DNA of 34,351 bases from Aliiroseovarius sp. (GTDB taxonomy: Bacteria > Pseudomonadota > Alphaproteobacteria > Rhodobacterales > Rhodobacteraceae), in contig NZ_JASBTN010000063.1 of the NCBI RefSeq assembly GCF_030148435.1, forward strand, positions 1 through 34,351. The letters run 5' to 3'. Numbering within the stretch: the stretch's first letter is position 1; each line of letters starts with the position of its first letter. The position numbers and the translations under genes were made by a program. A model generated the notes under the pieces. It was not told where the DNA came from. It worked only from the letters and a program-made list of their open reading frames with translations, and made no database searches. This document shows positions 7,730 to 15,048 of this stretch, piece by piece.

Positions 7730-9349
7730 ATGAACGCCGAGAACAAAATTTTCGAAGTGCCGCTCTATGCCTATGAGCGCAGCCCGGACCAGGACAACGA
7801 AGCTGCGGTCCGCCACCCCGTCGTGATCATCGGCGCAGGCCCCATTGGCTTGGGGCTGGCGATCGACCTGGCGCAGCAGGACGTGCCGGTGGTGATCCTG
7901 GACGACAATGACAAAGTGTCCTTCGGCTCGCGCGCGGTGTGTTATGCCAAGCGCCCGCTGGAAATCCTCGACCGGCTAGGCTGTGGCCAGCCGATGGTGG
8001 ACAAGGGTGTCGAATGGAACGTCGGCAAAGTCTTTTTTGACGAACGCAAGATCTACGAATTCGACCTCCTGCCCGAAGACGGGCACGAGCGCCCCGCCTT
8101 CATCAACCTGCAGCAATACTATTTCGAGGAATACCTGGTGAACCGGGTCCGCGAGTTGCAGGCCGAGGGTAAGGCGATCGAGATCCGCGGCAACAACAAG
8201 GTCTCGGCGATCGGCAACCACGCCGACCATGCCACGCTGGAAGTGGATACGCCCGAGGGGCCCTACAACATCGAGGCCGACTGGCTGATCGCCTGTGACG
8301 GCGCCGGCTCGCCCACGCGCCAGATGCTTGGGCTCGATTTCGTCGGTCGCGTGTTCGAGGACAACTTCCTGATCGCCGACGTGATCATGGAAGCCGACTT
8401 CCCCACCGAGCGCTGGTTCTGGTTCGATCCGCCCTTCAACAAGGGCCAGTCGGCGCTCTTGCACAAACAGCCCGACAATGTCTGGCGCATCGACCTGCAG
8501 CTGGGTTGGGACATCGACAAGGAAGAAGAGAAAAAGCCCGAAAATGTCATCCCGCGCCTAAAGGCAATGCTGGGCGAGGACGTGCAGTTCGAACTGGAGT
8601 GGGTCTCCATCTACACGTTCCAGTGCCGCCGGATGGAGAAATTCCACCACGGCCGTGTGATCTTTGCCGGTGACGCCGCGCACCAGGTTTCGCCCTTCGG
8701 CGCCCGCGGCGCGAACTCCGGCCTGCAGGACACCGACAACCTGGCCTGGAAGCTGAAGCTGGTGATGGACGGAATGGCGCCCGAGTCGCTCCTGGACAGC
8801 TACGACATGGAGCGCATCCACGGCGCGGATGAGAACATCATGAACTCGTCCCGCTCGACCGACTTCATCACGCCGAAGTCAGAGATGTCGCGCATCCTGC
8901 GTGACGCCGTGCTGGACCTGGCGGAACAGCACGAATTCGCCCGCCCGCTGGTAAACGCCGGTCGCCTGTCGGTGCCCTGCACCTACGACGGCTCACCGCT
9001 GAACACCGCCGATGCGCTGGACGGGCCCGAGCGCACCCGCCCCGGCTCGCCCTGCCCGGACGTGAAACTGGGCGACGATTACCTGCTGCGGCAGCTGGGC
9101 GACAAGTTCACCCTGCTGACCATCGACGCCGATGCGCCCGAAAGCCTGGACGAGGACGGGATCGAAGTGACCCGCCTGGCTCTGTCGGCAAAGGCGGACA
9201 CCACCGGTATGCTGAAGGCCCGCTACCTCGGCAACGAGGACAGCGCAGTTTACCTGATCCGTCCCGACCAGCATGTGGCGGCGCGCCGCCCGAGCTTCGA
9301 CGAAAACCTGTTCCGCGCCGCCATCCGCCGCGCCACCGGCAAGGAGTAA
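7730..9349 (+). CDS. FAD-dependent aromatic hydroxylase (MhaA/MhpA-like)
   Basis: This 539-residue class A flavin monooxygenase carries the FAD dinucleotide motif VVIIGAGPIGLG (GAGPIG at 35-40), a DxxxxG-type ACDGAGSPTRQ segment, and the second FAD motif FAGDAAHQVSPFGARGANSG (Asp315). The C-terminal thioredoxin-like domain, as in phenol hydroxylase and MhpA relatives, covers about 440-539. Such enzymes hydroxylate phenolic rings using NAD(P)H and O2. A strong GGAGGAG lies before the ATG. The next gene starts five bases after its stop and encodes a small DUF2783 protein. Large flavoprotein plus small partner, next to homogentisate genes, resembles 3-hydroxyphenylacetate 6-hydroxylase MhaA/MhaB of Pseudomonas putida U, which makes homogentisate. 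The substrate assignment is an inference from context. Confidence 0.88.
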   Translation: MNAENKIFEVPLYAYERSPDQDNEAAVRHPVVIIGAGPIGLGLAIDLAQQDVPVVILDDNDKVSFGSRAVCYAKRPLEILDRLGCGQPMVDKGVEWNVGKVFFDERKIYEFDLLPEDGHERPAFINLQQYYFEEYLVNRVRELQAEGKAIEIRGNNKVSAIGNHADHATLEVDTPEGPYNIEADWLIACDGAGSPTRQMLGLDFVGRVFEDNFLIADVIMEADFPTERWFWFDPPFNKGQSALLHKQPDNVWRIDLQLGWDIDKEEEKKPENVIPRLKAMLGEDVQFELEWVSIYTFQCRRMEKFHHGRVIFAGDAAHQVSPFGARGANSGLQDTDNLAWKLKLVMDGMAPESLLDSYDMERIHGADENIMNSSRSTDFITPKSEMSRILRDAVLDLAEQHEFARPLVNAGRLSVPCTYDGSPLNTADALDGPERTRPGSPCPDVKLGDDYLLRQLGDKFTLLTIDADAPESLDEDGIEVTRLALSAKADTTGMLKARYLGNEDSAVYLIRPDQHVAARRPSFDENLFRAAIRRATGKE

Positions 9350-9354
9350 CAGCC

Positions 9355-9549
9355 ATGTCCGATCTGAACCTGAAGCCGAACATCGCCGGTGCCGACGATT
9401 TTTATGCCGCCCTGCTGGGCGCCCACGAGGGCCTGTCGAAGGAAGACAGCGACGCCCTGAATGCGCGCCTCGTGTTGATCCTGGCCAACCATGTGGGCGA
9501 CCGCGAGGTGCTGGACCAGGCGCTTGACGCAGCCAGGAACACGGGCTGA
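9355..9549 (+). CDS. DUF2783 small protein, probable partner of the hydroxylase
   Basis: This 64-residue acidic, largely helical protein (MSDLNLKPNIAGADDFYAAL, then LLGAHEGLSKEDSDALNARL, VLILANHVGD) matches what I know of DUF2783 proteins. It starts five bases after the hydroxylase stop with AAGGAG overlapping that gene's end, so the two are translationally linked. It has no signal peptide, membrane helix or cysteines. In P. putida U the 3-hydroxyphenylacetate hydroxylase needs a roughly 6-kDa coupling protein, MhaB. Size, position and order here agree with an MhaB-like role, but I cannot align the two proteins from memory, so the function is an inference. Confidence 0.85.
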   Translation: MSDLNLKPNIAGADDFYAALLGAHEGLSKEDSDALNARLVLILANHVGDREVLDQALDAARNTG

Positions 9550-9569
9550 CACCAACTGGTTCAAGGAAA

Positions 9570-9596
9570 GGCCCCGTCAACCGACGGGGCCTTTTT
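9570..9596 (+). terminator. Intrinsic terminator of the aromatic cluster
   Basis: A perfect 9-bp stem, GGCCCCGTC and GACGGGGCC, with an AACC loop is followed directly by five T residues. It begins 20 bp after the DUF2783 stop and closes the plus-strand operon just before the convergent gene ending at 9601. Confidence 0.92.
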
Positions 9597-9600
9597 CGTG

Positions 9601-10371
9601 TCAGGGCAAGGAAATCTCGCGGATGTAGACCGGGATAGACACAATCGCAGTCAGCTCCTCGCTGCCGTCGAAAACGTCGGCCAGCTCAGCGATGTTCATT
9701 TGCCAGCTAACCTCGCCGTTCAGCTCCCGCCCCAGTTTCGCATTCATCACCAGTTCGGCCAGCTGGTCGTAGCGGTAGATGCGGAAGAAGTCGGGTGTAA
9801 CCGAGGAATAGGGGCGGCTCTCACCCGCTTCGCTCCAGCCCAAGGCGCCCTGAACGTGGCGCAGTTCCAGATTAAAGCCTCCGCCACCATCCGGACGCAC
9901 GGCCCAACGTTCCCGGCGCTGGCTTGCGTCACCTGCGGTCTCGGTGGCCACGGCATGATCCACCACCCCGGCGGCAGAGTTGCCGTAAGGATCCTGAATG
10001 GGGGCCGGTTCATATACCCGGGTCACGTAGCCGCGAACACCCGCCTCGCTCTTGCCATAGACCAGGAAGGCGGCAATCGCACCGGCTCGTGGCTCTGCGG
10101 GCGCACCCTCGGCATCCATGATCAGGTGCCGGTCGATCAACGCCAGAATCACGTTGCTGCCAGCCAGTCCCCCCTTGGGTAGCGTGATCGGCACAACGCC
10201 TTCCGGCAACCAATCCGCAATCGCGTCCGGATTGACCTGGAATCCCATCAGAACCCGGCTTTCAACAGTCGATCCGACGGGGGTTTCGGCGCTGGCAACG
10301 GTGGCAGAAACCGCGACACCAAGAGCCAGCACAACGCCGCCGATACGGCGGAAAAATGTTCCACTTTTCAT
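9601..10371 (-). CDS. Exported protein of unknown function
   Basis: The 256-residue product has a clear Sec signal peptide: a basic MKSGTFFRRIGG start, hydrophobic VVLALGVAVSATV, and probable cleavage after ASA near residue 28. The mature part is beta-rich with an LMGFQVNPDAIADWLPEG segment, a NVILALIDRHLIMDAEG segment and a final AIVSIPVYIREISLP. The pattern of a substrate-domain-like opening followed by PEG is vaguely like the acetoacetate decarboxylase/DUF2071 fold, but the catalytic Lys-Lys motif is not seen. I do not recognise a family with confidence. It is convergent with the aromatic cluster and divergent from the aldehyde dehydrogenase gene, with a 228-bp shared promoter region. It is probably periplasmic. 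Confidence 0.85.
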   Translation of the reverse strand: MKSGTFFRRIGGVVLALGVAVSATVASAETPVGSTVESRVLMGFQVNPDAIADWLPEGVVPITLPKGGLAGSNVILALIDRHLIMDAEGAPAEPRAGAIAAFLVYGKSEAGVRGYVTRVYEPAPIQDPYGNSAAGVVDHAVATETAGDASQRRERWAVRPDGGGGFNLELRHVQGALGWSEAGESRPYSSVTPDFFRIYRYDQLAELVMNAKLGRELNGEVSWQMNIAELADVFDGSEELTAIVSIPVYIREISLP

Positions 10372-10599
10372 ATCTGTCCTCCCAATTTGCGGGGAAATTT
10401 TACCAGATTGCCGGCTGTGCTGCCCTGATTTGGATCAGAGCGGTGAAAACTGGTCTGGCGCATCGCAATTGGTCCGCTCGACAGGCGCGAAATTGGCCAT
10501 TTCCACCAGCGCATTTTTTTGATCATATTACGCGAAACCTTGCTTGCACCCGCCGAATCCCGGTGACAGAGTGCCGCCAGATCCGAAACGGAGTGAGAC

Positions 10600-12039
10600 A
10601 TGATCGAGAAACGCGACTTCTACATCAACGGCCGGTGGGTTGCCCCCGCCGTGGCCAATGATTTCCCCGTAATCAACCCGTCGACCGAGGAAGCCTTCGC
10701 CACCATTTCCCTGGGCGGACAGGCCGATACCGACGCGGCGGTTGCGGCGGCCAAGGCGGCGTTCAGGACCTGGGGGGTCTCGTCCAAGGCCGACCGCCTA
10801 GAAGTCCTGCGCAACATCGCCGAAGTCTACGGAAAACGGGGCGAGGATCTGGCCCAGGCGATGAGCCAGGAAATGGGCGCCCCGATCAACCTTGCTCGCA
10901 CGGGTCAGGTCGGCGCTGGCGCCTATCACATAAAGAACTTCATCGATGCCTTCGAGGGGTTCGAGTTCGATCGCGTGCTGGGCGCTCACGCCCCGAACGA
11001 CCGCATCCTGTATGAGCCCATCGGCGTCTGCGCCCTGATCACACCCTGGAACTGGCCGATGAACCAGGTCTCGCTGAAGGTCGTGGCGGCGCTGGCGGCA
11101 GGGTCAACCATGGTACTGAAACCTTCGGAAATCGCGCCGCTTTCCTCCATTGTCTGGTCCGAAATCATGCATGACGCCGGTGTGCCCGCCGGAGTCTACA
11201 ACATGATCAACGGCGACGGTGTCGGTGTCGGCACCCAACTGTCGACCCACCCGGACGTGGACATGGTCAGCTTTACCGGCTCGACCCGCGCGGGCATCGC
11301 AATCTCGAAAGCGGCCGCCGACACGTTGAAGCGCGTCTCGCTCGAACTCGGCGGCAAAGGGGCCAACATCCTGTTTGCCGACGCGGATGACAAGGCGGTG
11401 AAACGCGGCGTGTTGCACATGATGCAAAACACCGGGCAGAGCTGTAACGCGCCCTCGCGCATGCTGGTTCAACGCGAAATCTACGACCAGTCGGTCGAGA
11501 CCGCCCGCGAGGTTGCCGAAGGCGTTTCGGTGGGTCCGGCCAGCGAGGAAGGCCGCCACATCGGGCCGGTCGTGTCCGAACTGCAATGGGGCAAGATCCA
11601 GGATCTCATCCAGGTTGGAATTGACGAAGGCGCCCGCCTGATCGCCGGGGGAACCGGTCGTCCCGAGGGGCTGAACAAGGGCTATTTCGTCAAGCCGACC
11701 GTCTTTGCCGACGTGAACAACCAGATGACCATTGCACGCGAGGAAATCTTCGGCCCGGTCCTGGCGATGATCCCATTCGACACCGAAGAAGAGGCGATCG
11801 AGATCGCCAATGACACGGTCTATGGCCTGACCAACTACGTGCAGACCCAGGACGGAGAACGCGCCAACCGGGTGTCGCGCGCGCTGCGCTCGGGCATGGT
11901 CGAGGTGAACGGCCAGGGCCGTGGTGCGGGGGCCCCGTTCGGCGGCTACAAGCAATCCGGCAACGGCCGCGAGGGCGGTGCCTTCGGGATCGAGGATTTC
12001 CTGGAGGTCAAAGCCGCCTCGGGTTGGTCGAACGTCTGA
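10600..12039 (+). CDS. NAD(P)-dependent aldehyde dehydrogenase
   Basis: The 479-residue enzyme oxidises an aldehyde to its acid. ALDH motifs are all present: TPWNWP (Asn of the oxyanion hole), KPSEIAPLSS for cofactor binding, FTGSTRAG, the general base Glu249 in SLELGGKGANI, the nucleophile Cys282 in NTGQSCNAPSR, and EEIFGPVLAMIPF. Length matches the family. GGAGTG lies five bases upstream of the ATG. It is a single-gene unit with its own promoter region and a terminator-like hairpin after it. The substrate cannot be read from sequence. Nearby catabolic genes make an aromatic or amine-derived aldehyde possible, but no neighbour is in the same operon. Confidence 0.94.
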   Translation: MIEKRDFYINGRWVAPAVANDFPVINPSTEEAFATISLGGQADTDAAVAAAKAAFRTWGVSSKADRLEVLRNIAEVYGKRGEDLAQAMSQEMGAPINLARTGQVGAGAYHIKNFIDAFEGFEFDRVLGAHAPNDRILYEPIGVCALITPWNWPMNQVSLKVVAALAAGSTMVLKPSEIAPLSSIVWSEIMHDAGVPAGVYNMINGDGVGVGTQLSTHPDVDMVSFTGSTRAGIAISKAAADTLKRVSLELGGKGANILFADADDKAVKRGVLHMMQNTGQSCNAPSRMLVQREIYDQSVETAREVAEGVSVGPASEEGRHIGPVVSELQWGKIQDLIQVGIDEGARLIAGGTGRPEGLNKGYFVKPTVFADVNNQMTIAREEIFGPVLAMIPFDTEEEAIEIANDTVYGLTNYVQTQDGERANRVSRALRSGMVEVNGQGRGAGAPFGGYKQSGNGREGGAFGIEDFLEVKAASGWSNV

Positions 12040-12059
12040 TCCGCGCTGAACAACAGGAC

Positions 12060-12090
12060 ACGGCCAGCCACCCAGGCGGGCCGTTTTCTT
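12060..12090 (+). terminator. Probable intrinsic terminator after the aldehyde dehydrogenase
   Basis: ACGGCC-A-GCC and GGC-G-GGCCGT pair into a nine-base-pair stem with one A/G internal mismatch and an ACCCA loop, followed by TTTCTT. It starts 20 bp after the aldehyde dehydrogenase stop, in front of a convergent gene. Confidence 0.78.
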
Positions 12091-12103
12091 TGAAAGATCT
12101 CGG

Positions 12104-13231
12104 TTACGCCCGCTTCACCAGCACCGAGCCGACCGAATAGCCCGCGCCAAACGAGCAGATCACGCCCATCTCCCCGGGTGCCAGATCGGCGGAAAACTTG
12201 TCGAAGGCGATGATCGACCCGGCCGAGGAGGTATTGGCGTAGTCCTGCAGGATATTGGGCTGCTCACCCTCTTCCGGCACCCGGCCAAGCACCTTCTTGC
12301 CGATGAAATCATTCATCGTCTTGTTGGCCTGATGCAGCCACAGGCGCTTGAGCTGATCGGGGCTCACACCCTCGTTCGCGATATGCCCAAGGATATGCTT
12401 GGACACGATCGGCAGCACCTCCTTGAACACCTTGCGGCCATTTTGCATGAACTGCATGTCGCGACGGTCCGGCAGGGCGCCCACCTCCTCACGGGTGCGC
12501 CGCAGGAAGCCGTTGTTGTTGCGGATATTGTTGGAAAACTGCGTCAGGCAGCGGGTCGACAGGATCTCGAAGTGATCCCCCGTGGCGTCTTCCTTGCGCT
12601 CGATCAGCGTCGCGGTAGCCACGTCGCCAAAGATGAAATGACAGTCCCGGTCGCGCCACTCCAGATGTGCCGAGCAGATCTCGGGGTTCACCACCAGGGC
12701 CTTCTTCACCGACCCGGAGCGCACCATGTCCGCCGCCGCCTGGATGCCGAATGTGGCCGAACTGCAGGCCACGTTCATGTCAAACCCGAACCCGCCGGCG
12801 CCCAGCGCCTGCTGAATCTCGACCGCGATGGCCGGATAGGCGCGTTCATGGTTCGAGGCGGCGCAGATCACCAGGTCGATCTCACCGGCCTCCACGCCCG
12901 CCTGCGCCAGCGCCTTGCGGCAGGCATCCACGCCCATTTCGGTCATGAGGCCCGGGTCTTCATCGGCGCGTTCAGCCAGGGACGGATACATGCGGTCCGG
13001 GTCCAGCACGCCGGACTTGTCCATCACGAAACGCTGATCAATGCCCGAAGCTGAGTGGATGAACTCCTCGCTCGAATGGCCGATCGGCTCCGTCTCGCCT
13101 GCCGCGATGGCATCCGCGTTCAGGGCGTTCTGCTTGTCGGCATAGGTGTTGAAGGCTTCGACCAGTTCGGCGTTGGTGATGACCTGTTCCGGGGTAAAAA
13201 CCCCGGTGCCGGAGATGACGGGAGTGAACAT
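12104..13231 (-). CDS. 3-oxoacyl-ACP synthase III-like condensing enzyme
   Basis: This is a thiolase-fold condensing enzyme of the KAS III (FabH) type, 375 aa, that would join an acyl-CoA primer to malonyl-ACP. The triad is visible: Cys156 in MNVACSSATFG, His in LWLHQANK, and Asn in DYANTSSAGS. The C-terminal GVICSFGAGYSVGSVLV is typical. It is longer than E. coli FabH (317 aa), with an insertion around residues 28-60 and a second near 230-280 (NNIRNNNGFLRRTR). That suggests the longer FabH-like branch, which includes medium-chain acyl-CoA users such as P. aeruginosa PA3286, rather than the housekeeping enzyme. The start at 13231 is chosen for the AAGGG site and homology onset; 13 further codons upstream are open. 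Confidence 0.88.
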   Translation of the reverse strand: MFTPVISGTGVFTPEQVITNAELVEAFNTYADKQNALNADAIAAGETEPIGHSSEEFIHSASGIDQRFVMDKSGVLDPDRMYPSLAERADEDPGLMTEMGVDACRKALAQAGVEAGEIDLVICAASNHERAYPAIAVEIQQALGAGGFGFDMNVACSSATFGIQAAADMVRSGSVKKALVVNPEICSAHLEWRDRDCHFIFGDVATATLIERKEDATGDHFEILSTRCLTQFSNNIRNNNGFLRRTREEVGALPDRRDMQFMQNGRKVFKEVLPIVSKHILGHIANEGVSPDQLKRLWLHQANKTMNDFIGKKVLGRVPEEGEQPNILQDYANTSSAGSIIAFDKFSADLAPGEMGVICSFGAGYSVGSVLVKRA

Positions 13232-13324
13232 GGCAAAGCCCTTTTTTGCAAGACGCTCGCAGTCAAACAAACCCGTGTGAGAAGGGCAAGGCTCCGGGAG
13301 GCGCTTGACGTTTGGGCAAGCCGT

Positions 13325-13969
13325 TCAAAACGGGCATTTCGCCTTGAAAGTCATCCCCCGGCCCCCGTCCGGGTGGCGCAGGCGCAGGCTTTCGGCATGC
13401 AACATCAACCGCGGGGCCTCCAGCGCGGGGCCGGTCGCGTAGAAAGGGTCGCCCAGGATCGGATGGCCGAGTTCCTTCATGTGGACGCGCAACTGGTGAC
13501 TGCGGCCGGTTTGCGGAAACAGACGCATGCGGGTTTCGCCGACGCCACGTTTTGCAACTTTCCAGTCGGTCACAGCGGGTTTGCCGTTCTCATGGTCCAC
13601 ATGCTGGCGCGGGCGGTTGGGCCAGTCGACGATCAGCGGCAGATCCACCGTGCCTTCACCGGCTTCAACTTCGCCGTAAACCCGCGCGACATAGACCTTC
13701 TTCACCTGCCGTTTTTCAAATTGCAGCCCCAGATGACGCTGCGCATGTGGTGTCATGGCAAAGACCATCACGCCGGACGTGTCGCGATCCAGCCGGTGCA
13801 CCAGCAGCGTCTCGGGAAAGACCGCCTGGATGCGGGCGATCAGGCAATCGGCCAGATGCGCGCCCCGTCCGGGCACAGAAAGCAGGCCCGAAGGTTTGTT
13901 CACGATCAGAAGCTCGTGATCCTGGTGCAGGATGTCGAGCGGTGTATCGGGGGGGCAATAGGCGTCCAT
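13325..13969 (-). CDS. RluA-family RNA pseudouridine synthase
   Basis: The 214-residue protein isomerises uridine to pseudouridine in rRNA or tRNA. It has the RluA core: ILHQDHELLIVNKPSGLLSVPG, the catalytic Asp motif HRLDRDTSGVM, KKVYVARV, and GRSHQLRVHMKELGHPILGD. The size is close to E. coli RluA (219 aa). It lacks an S4 domain, which favours the RluA (23S and tRNA) subgroup. The ATG at 13969 fits the family start; the open frame reaches a TTG at 14005 with no well-spaced ribosome site. It follows the RarD-type gene by 39 bp on the same strand and is likely co-transcribed with it. Confidence 0.92.
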   Translation of the reverse strand: MDAYCPPDTPLDILHQDHELLIVNKPSGLLSVPGRGAHLADCLIARIQAVFPETLLVHRLDRDTSGVMVFAMTPHAQRHLGLQFEKRQVKKVYVARVYGEVEAGEGTVDLPLIVDWPNRPRQHVDHENGKPAVTDWKVAKRGVGETRMRLFPQTGRSHQLRVHMKELGHPILGDPFYATGPALEAPRLMLHAESLRLRHPDGGRGMTFKAKCPF

Positions 13970-14008
13970 GGGGCGCGGGATAGCGGGCCGGGACCGCCGG
14001 GGCAAGCC

Positions 14009-14911
14009 TCAGGCGGCGCGGCGCACCTGTTTGACCATCGACCAGCTGTAGATCACCAGCGCCGCCCAGATCATCGGAAAGGCGATCGCCTGCGCGCCTC
14101 CGAAGGGCTCGTCAAAGACAAAGACCGCGGTCAGGAAGATCATCGACGGCGCGATATATTGCAGGATGCCCACGGTCGACAGGCGCAAAAGCTTGGCGCC
14201 ATTGGCATAGATGATCAGCGGCACGGCAGTGACCAGGCCACATCCTATCAGCAAGCCGGAGTCCAAGGCTGCTCCACCGAAATGACTTTGACCGCTGGCC
14301 ATGAGCCACCCGAGGTAAGCCAGCGCGGGGCCGGTCAGGATCAGCACCTCAAGCATGAAGCCCTGGTTCGGTCCGATCGGCAGCTGTTTCTTGGCCAGCG
14401 CATAGAGGCCCCAGCTGAACATCAGCCCGATGGCGGGCCAAGGCAGAGATCCGGTCTCAACGGTCAGCACGACCACGGCAGACAAGGCCAGAGCGATGGC
14501 GGCCATCTGCGCCCGGGTCAGCCGTTCGCCCAGCAGGACAGCCCCCAGAAAGATCGAAAACAGCGGGTTGATGTAATAGCCCAGCGCCGCGTCCAGCGCC
14601 CGGTCGGCCGCAATGGACCAGACATAGATGCCCCAGTTGACCGAAATCAGAGCCGCCGTGACACAGCCCATCGCCAAGGTGCGCGGCGAACGCAGCGCTG
14701 TGGCCAGGTCGCGGGTACGGCCCAACACGATCAGCAGAACTCCGGCCACCGGCACAGACCACAGGATCCGATGCACCACCACCTCAGGCGCCGGGATATG
14801 GGCCAGTGCCTTCATGTAGAGCGGCAGGAAACCCCACAGCAGATAGGCGGTGATGGCAAAGGCCAGCCCCTGTGGTGTGTCCTGGTTTTGAATGGTCCGA
14901 GGTGCAGTCAT
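14009..14911 (-). CDS. rarD: RarD-type EamA family transporter
   Basis: The 300-residue inner-membrane protein has about ten predicted membrane helices arranged as two EamA repeats. The N-terminus (GLAFAITAYLLWGFLPLYMK, then EVVVHRILWSVP) and the C-terminal ILQYIAPSMIFLTAVFVFDEPF are characteristic of RarD rather than other DMT transporters. Length matches E. coli RarD (296 aa). RarD proteins are drug/metabolite-superfamily permeases whose natural substrate is poorly known. The ATG at 14911 is preceded by AAAGGCGGC; the open frame continues upstream without support. The pseudouridine synthase follows on the same strand. Confidence 0.93.
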   Translation of the reverse strand: MTAPRTIQNQDTPQGLAFAITAYLLWGFLPLYMKALAHIPAPEVVVHRILWSVPVAGVLLIVLGRTRDLATALRSPRTLAMGCVTAALISVNWGIYVWSIAADRALDAALGYYINPLFSIFLGAVLLGERLTRAQMAAIALALSAVVVLTVETGSLPWPAIGLMFSWGLYALAKKQLPIGPNQGFMLEVLILTGPALAYLGWLMASGQSHFGGAALDSGLLIGCGLVTAVPLIIYANGAKLLRLSTVGILQYIAPSMIFLTAVFVFDEPFGGAQAIAFPMIWAALVIYSWSMVKQVRRAA

Positions 14912-15014
14912 GCCGCCTTTATGGCAACTTTTTTCCCGTGCAGAAGCCTCACCAGCGACAGGGTTGATGATTTTTTTTGATGTCCGGGATAACCGGACTC
15001 GCTGGATCAGCAGG

Positions 15015-15043
15015 CGCCCTCCCCGGTGGGGTCGGGGAAGGCG
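15015..15043 (-). terminator. GC-rich hairpin after the first GcvT-type dehydrogenase
   Basis: Read on the minus strand, CGCCTTCCCC pairs with GGGGAGGGCG (ten pairs, one G-T) around a nine-base loop, starting five bases after the stop codon at 15049. It lacks a T tract. A second hairpin (GTCCGG and CCGGAC, 14982-14998) follows. The position fits a terminator or 3' end stabiliser. Confidence 0.45.
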
Positions 15044-15048
15044 TCCGT

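Noticed and set aside
13055-14980. 641-residue open frame on the plus strand.
   Set aside because: It runs antisense to the KAS III-like start, the pseudouridine synthase and the RarD-type gene, all with clear motifs; the product is low-complexity His/Gln/Arg.
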